Source: Rhodocytophaga rosea (lineage in GTDB: Bacteria; Bacteroidota; Bacteroidia; Cytophagales; 172606-1). From it: a stretch of DNA of 64,000 nt. Both the position numbers and the translations under genes were made by a program. Shown one piece after another: positions 18,002-28,600 of the stretch (position 1 is its first letter; every line of letters begins with the position of its first letter). The notes under the pieces are model-generated. The model saw nothing but the letters and a program-made list of their open reading frames with translations, made no database searches and was not told the DNA's origin. The stretch lies in the NCBI RefSeq assembly GCF_010119975.1, contig NZ_CP048222.1:744001-808000 (forward strand), in the 5' to 3' direction.

Positions 18002-21000
18002 TTACTTTAACAGCACTATCTTTTCATATACCACTTTTTTCTTAGTAACCAAGCGAGCCATATAAACGCCTTTACTTAACTTTTCACCATTTAGTGTAAA
18101 CTTGTATAACTTATTTGCTTCTATTTCTCCACTATATAACTTAGTAACCAGTGTACCCTGGCTGGTATAGATTTCCAAAGCTACTTGTTCAGTCTCTATT
18201 GACTTAAGTTCTAATGTTATTGTAGAAGAGAATGGATTTGGATATGCAATAATTCCAGGAGCTTCCTCTTGTAATACTTCGTTGGATACTCTAGCTGATG
18301 CATTATTAACAAAAGGCGATAGTCTGCTTCCGGCAATGGGACGTTCCATGATGCCACTGGGCAACTGCCAGCCTACAGCTAGGTTATCTCCTCCTCCTCC
18401 TTCTTTGTGTAAAGCTTCGATGTAATACTTCTGTCCGGCTTGTAAAGCTATTAAGGCTGATTTCTGAGTAGCATACTTGGTCCATTCCCTGGAACCTGTC
18501 CAGCTGGTGGAAAAAGCAATCCGTTGTTTGTTGGCCGGGTTGTCATTGGTAGACAGCCACAGCTCACAATCATCATCAGCTGCGATCCAGAAAGTATAGT
18601 TGCCCGAAGCCGGTGGACAAATAAAGCCTCTGATGCGTTGAGCATAACTATCTCCTATGTTACCCGGGGTTTCAAAAATAGTAAGTTGAGAAACCGAGCT
18701 TGGAGTAGTATTGACAGGAATAGCTGTTACTTCTGTTCCCGGTACATTGGTCCATAGTTCTCTTAGGATACTGCCGGTGGCTGAACAGTTAGCAGGGATA
18801 GCATTCACTATAACACTAACCTCATCGAAAGCTGCATTTTGGTTAACAGACAACCTGAACACATAGGTGCCCTGGATCAAGCCACTCACCATTGGATTAG
18901 CAATAGTGGCATTGCTGAAGTTAGCTGTATTGGGTCCACTCATCTGACTCCAGGCATAACTATTCACAGGCGCACCACTGGCTGATCCATTGAGCGCAAC
19001 ACTATTGGTAGGCAAACTGATAATCTGATCCTCGCCTGCATCTACTGTCGGTATCAACGTAAAAGGAGACAATCTGCTTCCGGCAATGGGGCGTTCCATG
19101 ATGCCACTGGGCAACTGCCAGCCTACAGCTAGGTTATCTCCTCCTCCTCCTTCTTTGTGTAAAGCTTCGATGTAATACTTCTGTCCGGCTTGTAAAGCTA
19201 TTAAGGCTGATTTCTGAGTAGCATACTTGGTCCATTCCCTGGAACCTGTCCAGCTGGTGGAAAAAGCAATCCGTTGTTTGTTGGCCGGGTTGTCATTGGT
19301 AGACAGCCACAACTCACAATCATCATCAGCTGCGATCCAGAAAGTATAGTTGCCCGAAGCCGGTGGACAAATAAAGCCTCTGATGCGTTGAGCATAACTA
19401 TCTCCTATGTTACCCGGGGTTTCAAAAATAGTAAGTTGAGAAACCGAGCTTGGAGTAGTATTGACAGGAATAGCTGTTACTTCTGTTCCCGGTACATTGG
19501 TCCATAGTTCTCTTAGGATACTGCCGGTGGCTGAACAGTTAGCAGGGATAGCATTCACTATAACACTAACCTCATCGAAAGCTGCATTTTGGTTAACAGA
19601 CAACCTGAACACATAGGTGCCCTGGATCAAGCCACTCACCATTGGATTAGCAATAGTGGCATTGCTGAAGTTAGCTGTATTGGGTCCACTCATCTGACTC
19701 CAGGCATAACTATTCACAGGCGCACCACTGGCTGATCCATTGAGCGCAACACTATTGGTAGGCAAACTGATAATCTGATCCTCGCCTGCATCTACTGTCG
19801 GTATCAACGTAAAAGGAGACAATCTGCTTCCGGCAATGGGACGTTCCATGATGCCACTGGGCAACTGCCAGCCTACAGCTAGGTTATCTCCTCCTCCTCC
19901 TTCTTTGTGTAAAGCTTCGATGTAATACTTCTGTCCGGCTTGTAAAGCTATTAAGGCTGATTTCTGAGTAGCATACTTGGTCCATTCCCTGGAACCTGTC
20001 CAGCTGGTGGAAAAAGCAATCCGTTGTTTGTTGGCCGGGTTGTCATTGGTAGACAGCCACAGCTCACAATCATCATCAGCTGCGATCCAGAAAGTATAGT
20101 TGCCCGAAGCCGGTGGACAAATAAAGCCTCTGATGCGTTGAGCATAACTATCTCCTATGTTACCCGGGGTTTCAAAAATAGTAAGTTGAGAAACCGAGCT
20201 TGGAGTAGTATTGACAGGAATAGCTGTTACTTCTGTTCCCGGTACATTGCTCCATAATTCTCTCAAGATACTACCGGTGGCTGAACAAGCTGCATTATCA
20301 TGTCCTTCTCCTGTTAAGTTAATGGTTAATTTGGGGTTTGTACCGGTATGGGTAATATTTAATTGCGCTGTTTTTAGGCCTAAAGAAATGGGTGTAAAGG
20401 TTAATTGTATTGGAATCGAAGCACCAGCCGCAATTGTGGTTGATGCAGTAAAATCATGTTGAAATTCACTGCTATTTGCACCTGTAATAGTAACACCTGT
20501 TACATTTAATGCAGTCATACCAGTATTAGAGATCGATATTGTTTGCGGTGTGGAAGTAGTCCCTGCTTGCTGTGAGAAGAAATGGACTGAAGTAGGAGTA
20601 GCTACAAGCGTTGGTTCTGAATTTCCAGTATAAGGCCATATTTCAATGGCAGAAATTTTAGGCTGATCTATGGTGGCAGTGAAATTAATATTTAACATAC
20701 CATCTGTAACAGTTACATTAAAAGTTTTAATAACTGCTTTCATAGGACCTATTTCTTCATAAATATCAAAATCGTCTAATTCTATTGTACCACCTTCTAT
20801 ATTTACATCAAATACACGTTCTCTCGCTGCTCCATATCCGCCTCCTGTGGCACCCATATAAATTTCTGCAAAATGTAGTTTCACAGTATAGGTATCCGGA
20901 CTTACTACAGGGAAATTGTAACTAAATTGTTTGGTTGGAGAATTACGCTCTGTTTTATATAAATCATCATCAGCTGTCCCTTCAATATCTTCAATGTTGA

Positions 21001-23977
21001 AATTTGAATACGTTTCTCCTCCTGTAAAGTACTGATCCGCACTCCAGATTTTACCGTTATAATTAATCTCCGGTCCACCTGCATTCACCAGGTATAAAGC
21101 AGATGCATTACTTGAAGGAGCAATACTTATTGCAAATATATCACTGGCTGTTCCTCCTTTGCCATCGTTTACAGTTACTTTTACATTTATTGTAGAAGGA
21201 TTATTACTGGTGGGTATTCCATTAAAAGTGCGTGTACTTCCATTAAATTTTAACCAGGCAGGTAATGCACTGTTATTTGACAGCGTAGCTGAGTAAGTTA
21301 GGTTATCTCCATTTTCATCTGTAAACGTAGTATCAGCGACAACAAAATTGAAGTTTACCTCTACTTTTGCATTTTGATCTGGAATTTCATTGAGCAAGAT
21401 AGGTGCCTGATTGCTATTGTAGGTTACATGGATAAAATCCCAGGTTGCAGTGAAAGGAGTAGCCCCTCGTGAAGTAGAGATAATCCCTACCGCCAGAGCA
21501 GGTGTTGATTGAATACTCGTTAATAATGGACCACTTACCGCAATAGGAGAGCCAATAGAAACAACTGTACCGCCATTTTTGGCATATCTCGCCTGTACAG
21601 TACCTGCGATTGGATTAACCGCTAATAGTAAATCCAGACTTTGCGAAGGCAGCACACCAATACTGTATTGCTGGATAACCGGAACACCTCCATTTTCATA
21701 CACTACTTCTATTCCTGGTGTGCCCCCATTTGCGTTCAGTACAATTTTAATATAGTTATTCTGATCTCCGGTTCCTATATACACACCTTGTGACTGGAAA
21801 TTTGCAGGGGTTTGATTATTAAAAAATGCACCCAGCATACGTGCACGAACCGTGTAAGGCTCTGTATTAGAATCAACATTGATACCAAATTGAAACGCAT
21901 TTTCCTGGTTATTCTGATTACCCAAGGCATCTCCTATAGAAGCATCCACTACTGAAAATGCACCAACAGCACCTCCAGGAATTAAATTATCTTCATTAAA
22001 TTGTTGCAAATAATTAGTTGTACCATTTCTCATCAATCCTGTAAAGCCTAATCCAAAAAGTCCTGTACCAGGATCATTATTAAACAAGTCATAGTTTATA
22101 GGTAGTGTAGTTGCTATTCCATTGTCAGCATCGAGTGCAAAGTAATCTTGAATATCTGCTATACCATCATTGTCATCATCAAGGTCATTTAAATTCGAAA
22201 CTAAATCGCGGTCAAAATCAGCAGGCTTACTGGCTGCTGAGCAAGGGTTGGTATTATTATCAATTTCATCCGCATTAGTATAGCCATCGCTATCATCATC
22301 ATTTGCATTGTCCTGGCCTGTACAATCATCCGGTTGGAAATCTTGGGGCTCGAAAACTACAATTGAACTACTTCCATAGGTTGCTGCCCATACCGTACCT
22401 GGGAAAATATCATTATCGCCCTGTGTAGTTATATCCAATGGCTCAGCTCCAAAACCGGAAGCAAAGGCGGGATCTTGATTTTCCTTTTTCCCGGCTAATC
22501 TGTTTAAAACACCGGTGCCTGCTGTATTCAAATTGATTCTATAAATATCTCCGAAAAAGCCAGCGGCAAGTATATCTCCTTTTAATGCATTATTAAAATT
22601 AGAGGCTGTATATTCTGCTAATCCATTGGTAGATGGTGAGAAGTTTATTAAAGTACGATCGGTTTCTCCCGGATTTTGAAAGTCACCTTCAATAGGATTA
22701 GCCATACTCACCGGAACTGGAGGCCAGTCAGCTGGTAATGGATTTGCTCCGGTTTTGCTTGTGCGCCATACGCCAACTCCACCTGTAATGGAACCTGTGT
22801 GTGTATATAAGCCCGCACCTGCCGGATTAGCACGAATAGGCGTAGGATGTCCCCCATAATAGCTTCCGGGCACATACGTATCTATATTGCCAATATATTC
22901 AAATCCATTTAAATTATTAACTGCGTCATCATTTGGGCCTGGGCTGGAAGATCCGGGTTCTCCAGGTATATAATTATTTGTTACATTGCCATTAGATCCT
23001 TCATTAGCTGGATGTCCCCCCCATCCTTGATTTGCACCGTTATCTACTACATACATACGGCGGGCTTTTGTAATAACCAAATCATAAGGTGTGCGATACC
23101 CTGGTGAATAAATTTGTACTGGCCCCCCAATAACGATCTTAGCCTGATTTAATCCATCGTTGCCACCAAAAGGATCATTAATATCAGTCCCATCGGCATT
23201 ATTTGTACGGGTGGGATCGTCCAGCGTAGGTAAATCATATTTATATCTGTTATTACTTGTACCTTTAGTAGTCATCGCATCTATGGCATCCAAATCCACA
23301 GAAATGATAGCAGCAGAAAGGGCATATTCAGTAATAAATGCAAAATTACTTGAGGGCGCACCAGCATTAGTAAAGCCACCCACAGCCACATACATCGTAT
23401 TCGTTTGTGTATCTAACTGCAACCCATTGATAGAATGGTTTTCTTCAGAGCGAGGCAAGCCACGAACTAAATCTATTTTCTCCCATAAACTTCCATTTTT
23501 TGTCAGGCGGGAGATTATACCTGAATTGGTATCTAAATTTGCATCACCATTCCCTCCTGGCCCCCCAATGCGGCTATCACTAGACCCTACATACAATACA
23601 GGGTCGGCAGCAGTACCAGTAACTAGTATACCGGTTACTTGCCTTGTTGTAACACTGGCAGCTGCTGATCCATCATCATTGTGATTAGGAATACTATTAA
23701 TAAGAGTAATAGTTTCTGTGGAAGTTACTGTGTAAGTGTTTGGCCCTTCCCTCACAATGGTTAACACTTTGATTATTCCGTTCTGTTGTGAAACATACAA
23801 ACGGCCATCAGGACCAAATTGTAAAGAAGTAGGATTAATCAGCGAAACTCCTGTTAGCTGGCCTACAGCAAAGTTAAATTGCCCGTATAGGTTTGTAGTG
23901 AATAAACTCAGTAAAAAAAATAAGGCAATAGGGATAAAAGCCACCTTTCTTTTAAAGATAGTATACTGTATTTCCAT
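18002..23977 (-). CDS. Giant T9SS-secreted multidomain protein with triple PA14 repeats
   Basis: A 1991-residue secreted surface protein. In order: signal peptide (about 1-32); a PQQ/sorbosone-dehydrogenase-like beta-propeller region (about 33-545, beginning NPTSLQFGPDGRLYV); an acidic Asp/Asn-rich calcium-binding-like stretch (about 549-616); a lectin-like sandwich (about 616-850); a putative-Ig domain (about 856-950); a malectin-like domain (about 961-1110); a choice-of-anchor-D-like domain (about 1112-1229); three PA14 domains (about 1231-1386, 1481-1636, 1731-1886) separated by two PKD-like domains; and a T9SS type A sorting domain (about 1905-1991, with YPNPFSSTITLEL). PA14 and malectin modules bind carbohydrate in many proteins, so polysaccharide binding or breakdown at the cell surface is inferred. 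An IS element sits 36 bp upstream of the start, which may have changed its expression. Confidence 0.88.
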   Translation of the reverse strand: MEIQYTIFKRKVAFIPIALFFLLSLFTTNLYGQFNFAVGQLTGVSLINPTSLQFGPDGRLYVSQQNGIIKVLTIVREGPNTYTVTSTETITLINSIPNHNDDGSAAASVTTRQVTGILVTGTAADPVLYVGSSDSRIGGPGGNGDANLDTNSGIISRLTKNGSLWEKIDLVRGLPRSEENHSINGLQLDTQTNTMYVAVGGFTNAGAPSSNFAFITEYALSAAIISVDLDAIDAMTTKGTSNNRYKYDLPTLDDPTRTNNADGTDINDPFGGNDGLNQAKIVIGGPVQIYSPGYRTPYDLVITKARRMYVVDNGANQGWGGHPANEGSNGNVTNNYIPGEPGSSSPGPNDDAVNNLNGFEYIGNIDTYVPGSYYGGHPTPIRANPAGAGLYTHTGSITGGVGVWRTSKTGANPLPADWPPVPVSMANPIEGDFQNPGETDRTLINFSPSTNGLAEYTASNFNNALKGDILAAGFFGDIYRINLNTAGTGVLNRLAGKKENQDPAFASGFGAEPLDITTQGDNDIFPGTVWAATYGSSSIVVFEPQDFQPDDCTGQDNANDDDSDGYTNADEIDNNTNPCSAASKPADFDRDLVSNLNDLDDDNDGIADIQDYFALDADNGIATTLPINYDLFNNDPGTGLFGLGFTGLMRNGTTNYLQQFNEDNLIPGGAVGAFSVVDASIGDALGNQNNQENAFQFGINVDSNTEPYTVRARMLGAFFNNQTPANFQSQGVYIGTGDQNNYIKIVLNANGGTPGIEVVYENGGVPVIQQYSIGVLPSQSLDLLLAVNPIAGTVQARYAKNGGTVVSIGSPIAVSGPLLTSIQSTPALAVGIISTSRGATPFTATWDFIHVTYNSNQAPILLNEIPDQNAKVEVNFNFVVADTTFTDENGDNLTYSATLSNNSALPAWLKFNGSTRTFNGIPTSNNPSTINVKVTVNDGKGGTASDIFAISIAPSSNASALYLVNAGGPEINYNGKIWSADQYFTGGETYSNFNIEDIEGTADDDLYKTERNSPTKQFSYNFPVVSPDTYTVKLHFAEIYMGATGGGYGAARERVFDVNIEGGTIELDDFDIYEEIGPMKAVIKTFNVTVTDGMLNINFTATIDQPKISAIEIWPYTGNSEPTLVATPTSVHFFSQQAGTTSTPQTISISNTGMTALNVTGVTITGANSSEFQHDFTASTTIAAGASIPIQLTFTPISLGLKTAQLNITHTGTNPKLTINLTGEGHDNAACSATGSILRELWSNVPGTEVTAIPVNTTPSSVSQLTIFETPGNIGDSYAQRIRGFICPPASGNYTFWIAADDDCELWLSTNDNPANKQRIAFSTSWTGSREWTKYATQKSALIALQAGQKYYIEALHKEGGGGDNLAVGWQLPSGIMERPIAGSRLSPFTLIPTVDAGEDQIISLPTNSVALNGSASGAPVNSYAWSQMSGPNTANFSNATIANPMVSGLIQGTYVFRLSVNQNAAFDEVSVIVNAIPANCSATGSILRELWTNVPGTEVTAIPVNTTPSSVSQLTIFETPGNIGDSYAQRIRGFICPPASGNYTFWIAADDDCELWLSTNDNPANKQRIAFSTSWTGSREWTKYATQKSALIALQAGQKYYIEALHKEGGGGDNLAVGWQLPSGIMERPIAGSRLSPFTLIPTVDAGEDQIISLPTNSVALNGSASGAPVNSYAWSQMSGPNTANFSNATIANPMVSGLIQGTYVFRLSVNQNAAFDEVSVIVNAIPANCSATGSILRELWTNVPGTEVTAIPVNTTPSSVSQLTIFETPGNIGDSYAQRIRGFICPPASGNYTFWIAADDDCELWLSTNDNPANKQRIAFSTSWTGSREWTKYATQKSALIALQAGQKYYIEALHKEGGGGDNLAVGWQLPSGIMERPIAGSRLSPFVNNASARVSNEVLQEEAPGIIAYPNPFSSTITLELKSIETEQVALEIYTSQGTLVTKLYSGEIEANKLYKFTLNGEKLSKGVYMARLVTKKKVVYEKIVLLK
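18323..20282. repeat. 750-bp tandem repeat, 2.6 copies, inside the giant gene
   Basis: The DNA repeats with an exact 750-bp period (for example CTGCTTCCGG at 18325, 19075 and 19825). Two full units each encode PA14 plus PKD and a partial third encodes PA14 only. Copies are almost identical, with single-base differences such as those near 18342/19092 and 18562/19312; divergence begins after about 20249. The period is divisible by three, so copy-number change keeps the frame. This indicates very recent tandem duplication. Confidence 0.95.
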
Positions 23978-24013
23978 ATAAATGTGGGTTTAATTATAAT
24001 AAGGTTTTAATTA

Positions 24014-24877
24014 GAGAACGTTTTGAAATATTATACTGGTTTTCTTTTAAGCAGTGTGTCAATAAAGGCTAATTGTAGCATAGCTTCCGAACTTTCTGTG
24101 CTTTTCTCAAAGTCACGGCTCAATCTACGCTTAAAATTGAGCCATCCGTAACTGCGTTCTACCACCCAACGGCCTCCTGCCGGCACAAAGCCCTTTACGC
24201 TTTCAGGCTTTTGTACAATTTCTACCTTCCATCCATAGTCTCTTTCTATCTCTTCTACAAAGGTATCTTTGTAGCCATTATCTGCTTTTAGTGTATGTAG
24301 GCGGCAAGACTTACCCTTCAGCTTAGCTGCTAACTCATAACCGGCTGTAGTGTCTGACACATGGGCGGCTGTTACATGCACAGCCCAAGGAATACCTAAA
24401 CAATCCACTGCTAGATGTCTTTTTCTGCCATTCACCTTTTTGTTGCCATCTATGCCCTTGTCTTGGGAAGTAAACTGTACAATCTTTACACTTTGACTAT
24501 CAATAGCTAACACGCTTGGCAAGGCTTGTCGGCCTGCTTTTTTTCTTTCTCTGATTGCTAAAAAAGCCAACAGCTCTTCGATGATGCCTCGCTTCTTCCA
24601 CTGCCTGTAATGGTAATAAATGGTTTGCCAGGGTGGGTATTTACTTTCCATGTTGCGCCATTGACTACCTGTAGTAAGTAGCCATAGAATAGCATTAAGA
24701 ATAACACGTTTGTCATGTTTGATTTTTCTTTGGTTATCTACTACTTCCTTGATAATTTCCCACTCACAATCAGTGAGTTCGAAGAATCTTTCTTGCATAA
24801 AACTTTTTGGTTGGACACCACAAGTTTACTCACTGATTCTTTCTTTTACCCTATTTCTATCCTTTCAAAACATTCTC
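24014..24877 (-). mobile_element. IS5-family insertion sequence (IS1031-like), 864 bp
   Basis: A complete insertion sequence. Inverted repeats at 24014-24028 (GAGAACGTTTTGAAA) and 24863-24877 match with one difference. TTA flanks both sides (24011-24013 and 24878-24880), fitting the 3-bp TNA target duplication of IS1031-type IS5 elements. One intact transposase gene fills the element. It lies 36 bp upstream of the start codon of the giant secreted-protein gene, in the same orientation. Confidence 0.9.
24031..24798 (-). CDS. IS5-family DDE transposase
   Basis: A 255-residue transposase catalysing cut-and-paste movement of its element. An N-terminal DUF4096-type region (with SQWRNM and PPWQTIYYHYRQW) is followed by an RNase-H-like DDE domain with Asp100 in LAIDSQS, Asp173 in KADNGYKD and Glu214 in VVERSYGW. 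The sequence is intact and the ends of the element are recognisable, so it is probably active. Its stop codon is about 17 bp inside the left end, so transcription from the element could run on into the secreted-protein gene. Confidence 0.95.
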   Translation of the reverse strand: MQERFFELTDCEWEIIKEVVDNQRKIKHDKRVILNAILWLLTTGSQWRNMESKYPPWQTIYYHYRQWKKRGIIEELLAFLAIRERKKAGRQALPSVLAIDSQSVKIVQFTSQDKGIDGNKKVNGRKRHLAVDCLGIPWAVHVTAAHVSDTTAGYELAAKLKGKSCRLHTLKADNGYKDTFVEEIERDYGWKVEIVQKPESVKGFVPAGGRWVVERSYGWLNFKRRLSRDFEKSTESSEAMLQLAFIDTLLKRKPV

Positions 24878-25594
24878 TTATACAATAAGAAAATATTTAT
24901 CTCTAAGCTTTGCATTAATAGGTATTCCATGCAAAAACCCATTCCTAAATTATTAGAATCAGTTTATTGCATTACACACATAACTTTCATGAAAGATTTA
25001 TGCTTATTCTGTTAGATAGATAGCATTTGATTAATTACTAAATGAGTAAGGAGTATTAAAAGAAATAAATTATAAATGCTTAAGGTGCTGGGTTACTTAT
25101 GAGCTGGCTTCAATGTTGAACAACATAGGTTTTTTCAGGTAATCTTTTTGAGGATAATCAGATTTAAAAACATATGATCTTCAATTTATTTTTATTAAAA
25201 GTATAGGGATAGTACATTTTTTATGTGACGTGATGAATATTTACAGTTTATTATTTTTTCATCAAAAAAGTAAACTTCTATACAAGAACTTGCTTTAAAA
25301 TAAAACATCTAAAAAACAAATCAAATAGTACAATATCCTTAAAAGTGCTATTTATACTAAAAAATAGCACTTTTAGTAAGAACAAGAATATTTATAACAG
25401 ATAAAATGTTGCAATTCCTTACAAAGGTGACTTTTGGATTATGATTCAAATATATGGAAATCTATTAGTAAATAAAATACCTAATTCTAGGTATTTTTAC
25501 ATATTTATTTTAAGAAGTAGATAAAATACAGAAATACTGCGATTTTGCTTATTTTACTATCTTATCCAATTTGACCTACTACAAACCAAGAAAC
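24878..25594. other. Intergenic DNA upstream of the IS element
   Basis: About 720 bp of AT-rich sequence with no credible gene. It presumably contains the original promoter of the giant gene, now about 0.9 kb from its start because of the IS insertion. A terminator-like hairpin (25341-25374) lies inside and is annotated separately. Confidence 0.5.
25341..25374. terminator. Orphan terminator-like hairpin
   Basis: Arms 25341-25353 and 25362-25374 are perfectly complementary over 13 bp, with an 8-nt loop and A4/T4 ends, so it could work on either strand. No gene ends near it: the closest is more than 250 bp away and has its own terminator. Confidence 0.5.
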
Positions 25595-25640
25595 AAAACC
25601 AGCTTAAAAAAGAAAAATATTTCTTTCTTAAGCTGGTTTT
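25595..25640 (-). terminator. Terminator hairpin after the frameshifted surface-protein gene
   Basis: Arms 25595-25615 and 25621-25640 pair over about 20 bp with one mismatch. It lies about 34 bp past the stop codon of the minus-strand gene ending at 25674, and A/T-rich stem ends give a U-rich transcript end. Confidence 0.75.
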
Positions 25641-25673
25641 TAGACTCAGTTAATGTAGTCTAATATAAGCAAA

Positions 25674-28600
25674 TTAATGAATTATCAATTTGCTTATATT
25701 GGTTTGATCTCTATATCTAGTTCTAACTATATATATACCTGTCGGTAATTCCTGTAAATTAATGGTAAGTGTATTTTTACTTATTACACCTTGAACAGTT
25801 TTTCTGGTTATAGATAAATTATCAATGAAGGACACTTCCACTACTTCGTCTGCCCCATATGGAAAAACTATATTTAACAGGCCTTTAGCAGGATTAGGGT
25901 ATAATTGTATATTTTCTGCTTTCACTGTCTCAATATCATTGCCAACCCGTCCGTTAGAGCTAGACAGAGGGTATAGATAATTCTTAGGAATGATCTGTTT
26001 TGCCTGCCTTGCGCTACTCCAATATAATTTGGAAATAGCACCGCCACCATCCTCAAAATACTCAATCTTGATTGAATACTTCTGCCCCGCTGTAAGAGTG
26101 ATATTTCCATTGGTTTCTGAATGAGACCGATTCCAGTTATTAATAAGTTGCTGGCCATTTACCCATAATCTGACTCCATCATCTGAAAGAATGTGAAAAG
26201 TATATGGTTCACTATACAAAGCTTGAATCTGTCCCTCCCAACGAACGGAAAATTGATCTACACCCATACTGCTAGTCGGAGCAAAGTTACCCCAATCAAA
26301 ATTTACAGTTGCATCAATTCGCTTCATAGTACTTCCGGTTAAATCCATATTATCATAATATGTAGCACTTAACCCTGTTCCTTCTGAAGGAGTAGGAGTT
26401 GTAGTGGTAGAATTCCTATACAAAACAGAGGCAGGAATAACTTGCTTATTAATATTTGATGCTGAATAACTCACACTTAGAGCTTCACCTCCATCATCTT
26501 CAAAATAAGTTACACTAAAACTATGTTTACCTGCTTTCAAGCCAATTTTTCCTGATTTCTCAATGGATCCATGCGAACCACCATTATCTACTACTAGAGT
26601 ATTGCCTATGTATAAGCGGCTGCCATCGTCTGAAGTTGTATAGAAAGTATATTCTCCATCAGTGGGTACCGAAATATAGCCATTGAATCTGAATCCATAA
26701 AAATCATTCCGGTTACGGTTTGCGAGACTAATAGAAGTTACAGTACCGTTTTTAAAAGCTGTTAAGCTATTAAAATCAGGAATATCACTCCATGTACCTT
26801 CATAATAACTATAATCTAATCCATTGGTAGTATTAGCAGGATTTTCTGGTGTACGTAGCGTAGTTGTAGGTGGAGGAGTGGTACCACTTACCACAGTTCC
26901 ATTAGTACGGTACCAGTTATCCCATCCGGAGATCTTGTAGATACGCACCTCATTTTCAGCTCCCCCGTAATAATACACCGTGCCATTGCTTGGATCCTCA
27001 TACAAGCCTCCTGCCCCATTCTCACTAGACTGCGTGTAAGCCGTCATAGGAGCCACCGAGGTATTGGGGTTATCAAACAAGCCCCCTACCCATAAGCCAT
27101 CCTTGTCCCATACATAGGTGAAAGCCGTCCAATCTGTACGTCCGTTGTAACCTCCATTAAAGTCAGCTGCCACCACACATTCATGCACCACGCCTACCGT
27201 GTTTTTGAAAGCAGACCATATTTCTCCGGGCAGAATGGTATGGTTCATATCATAATAGTTTTTGGTTTTGGTATTTCTACCGGCTCTCCAGGCTAAAGTG
27301 CCATCGGCATTGAACTTGAGCAGGTGGACTTCTTCAGGAGCACCCCAACCTTTGTCTCCCATCCCTACAGCTGTATATAAGGGATAGCCTACTCCCTCAG
27401 TAGCAAAATAGTGTGAAGCAACATATGCATTAGACTGGCCATTGGATTTAAGCATAAAAGCAGGCCAGGGAGCAAAGTCTTTGGCCGGAAAGTCTTCATA
27501 AACCGGTGAGCCGGCTCCATTCCACTCCCTTACTTTTAGCATAGCTATTGTTCCCAGAGAATACCTGTCATAAATGTAAGTAAAATCAGGCATTACTCTT
27601 AGATTACGGATATACGGCAGATATTTAATTCTGCGTTTTTCGCTATCCTGTAAGAGTCCATCTCCATTGCCATCCGTCCAGATCGCTCCATAGTTATAGT
27701 CATTATTGTCGTAACCAAACCGGATATTTACTGCAGGCATTAATCTCCAGTTACTCTCATCTACTTTAATAATTTTAACTTCTGGCTCTCCTGCCCCCAT
27801 ATCAAAGCAGAGATAGGTGGTATTATTGTGCACCAAAGGCTTCCATACACTCAGGCCTGTGCCCATCGAACCATTGTAATGCATCTTGCTTTCTGAAAGC
27901 AAATTGATGTTATACACTGAATGTACACTCCAGGACTTGCTTGCTAAATCTACCTTGGCTCTGATCAGACACGAATTGCCTAAAGTAAGCCATACTACCG
28001 TAGGATCATTCTGCTCTGCCTGACCGAAAGCCGTCCAGGTGGTGCCCCCACTAACTCCTTGACCAAACTTCCACTTGCATTGATGTAAGCCACCCGGGGA
28101 ATGGCACGCTTGCCCGGCTCAGTCACATAAAAGCCTCCTTTGTTGTCTGAACATATATCAGAAATATCATAAAAGTCTGTAGCCACATGCAAACCAAAAG
28201 CTCTGCCGGTTTTTCTGCCATAGCTTTTAAGCAAGCTGCCCGAGGAAGAAAACTTCTTGACCTGATTGCCCCCTGCTTTTTCAGCTACTAAGATCTCTCC
28301 TGTGCTTCGGTCCACATCCAAACGCCAGGGAGCATCTAAAGCTGTCGCGGCAATAACCTGCACCAGGGTTTTGTTACTTCTTGAAAAGCGTACTACTTTT
28401 CCTTCAGAGATAGCCAGCACATTGCCTGCATTGTCAATGGCTACTCCCAATGGAGCAGGAATGGTTACCTGGTCTAAAACAGCCCCATTAGCCGGGTTAC
28501 GCCACTGGATCAGGTTCTGTTCTTTGTAGCTGATCACTAGATGAGAAGTGGTGGCGATGCGGGCTCCGGCCATGTCCATGAGTTGCATCATGGCGATCTG

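Noticed and set aside
18451-20257. Repeated open frames of 64 and 77 codons on both strands
   Set aside because: They recur every 750 bp only because the DNA is tandemly repeated; they are shadows of the PA14-encoding frame.
18323-20282. CRISPR-like array
   Set aside because: The repeat unit is 750 bp, coding and contiguous; there are no short repeats with unique spacers anywhere in the window.
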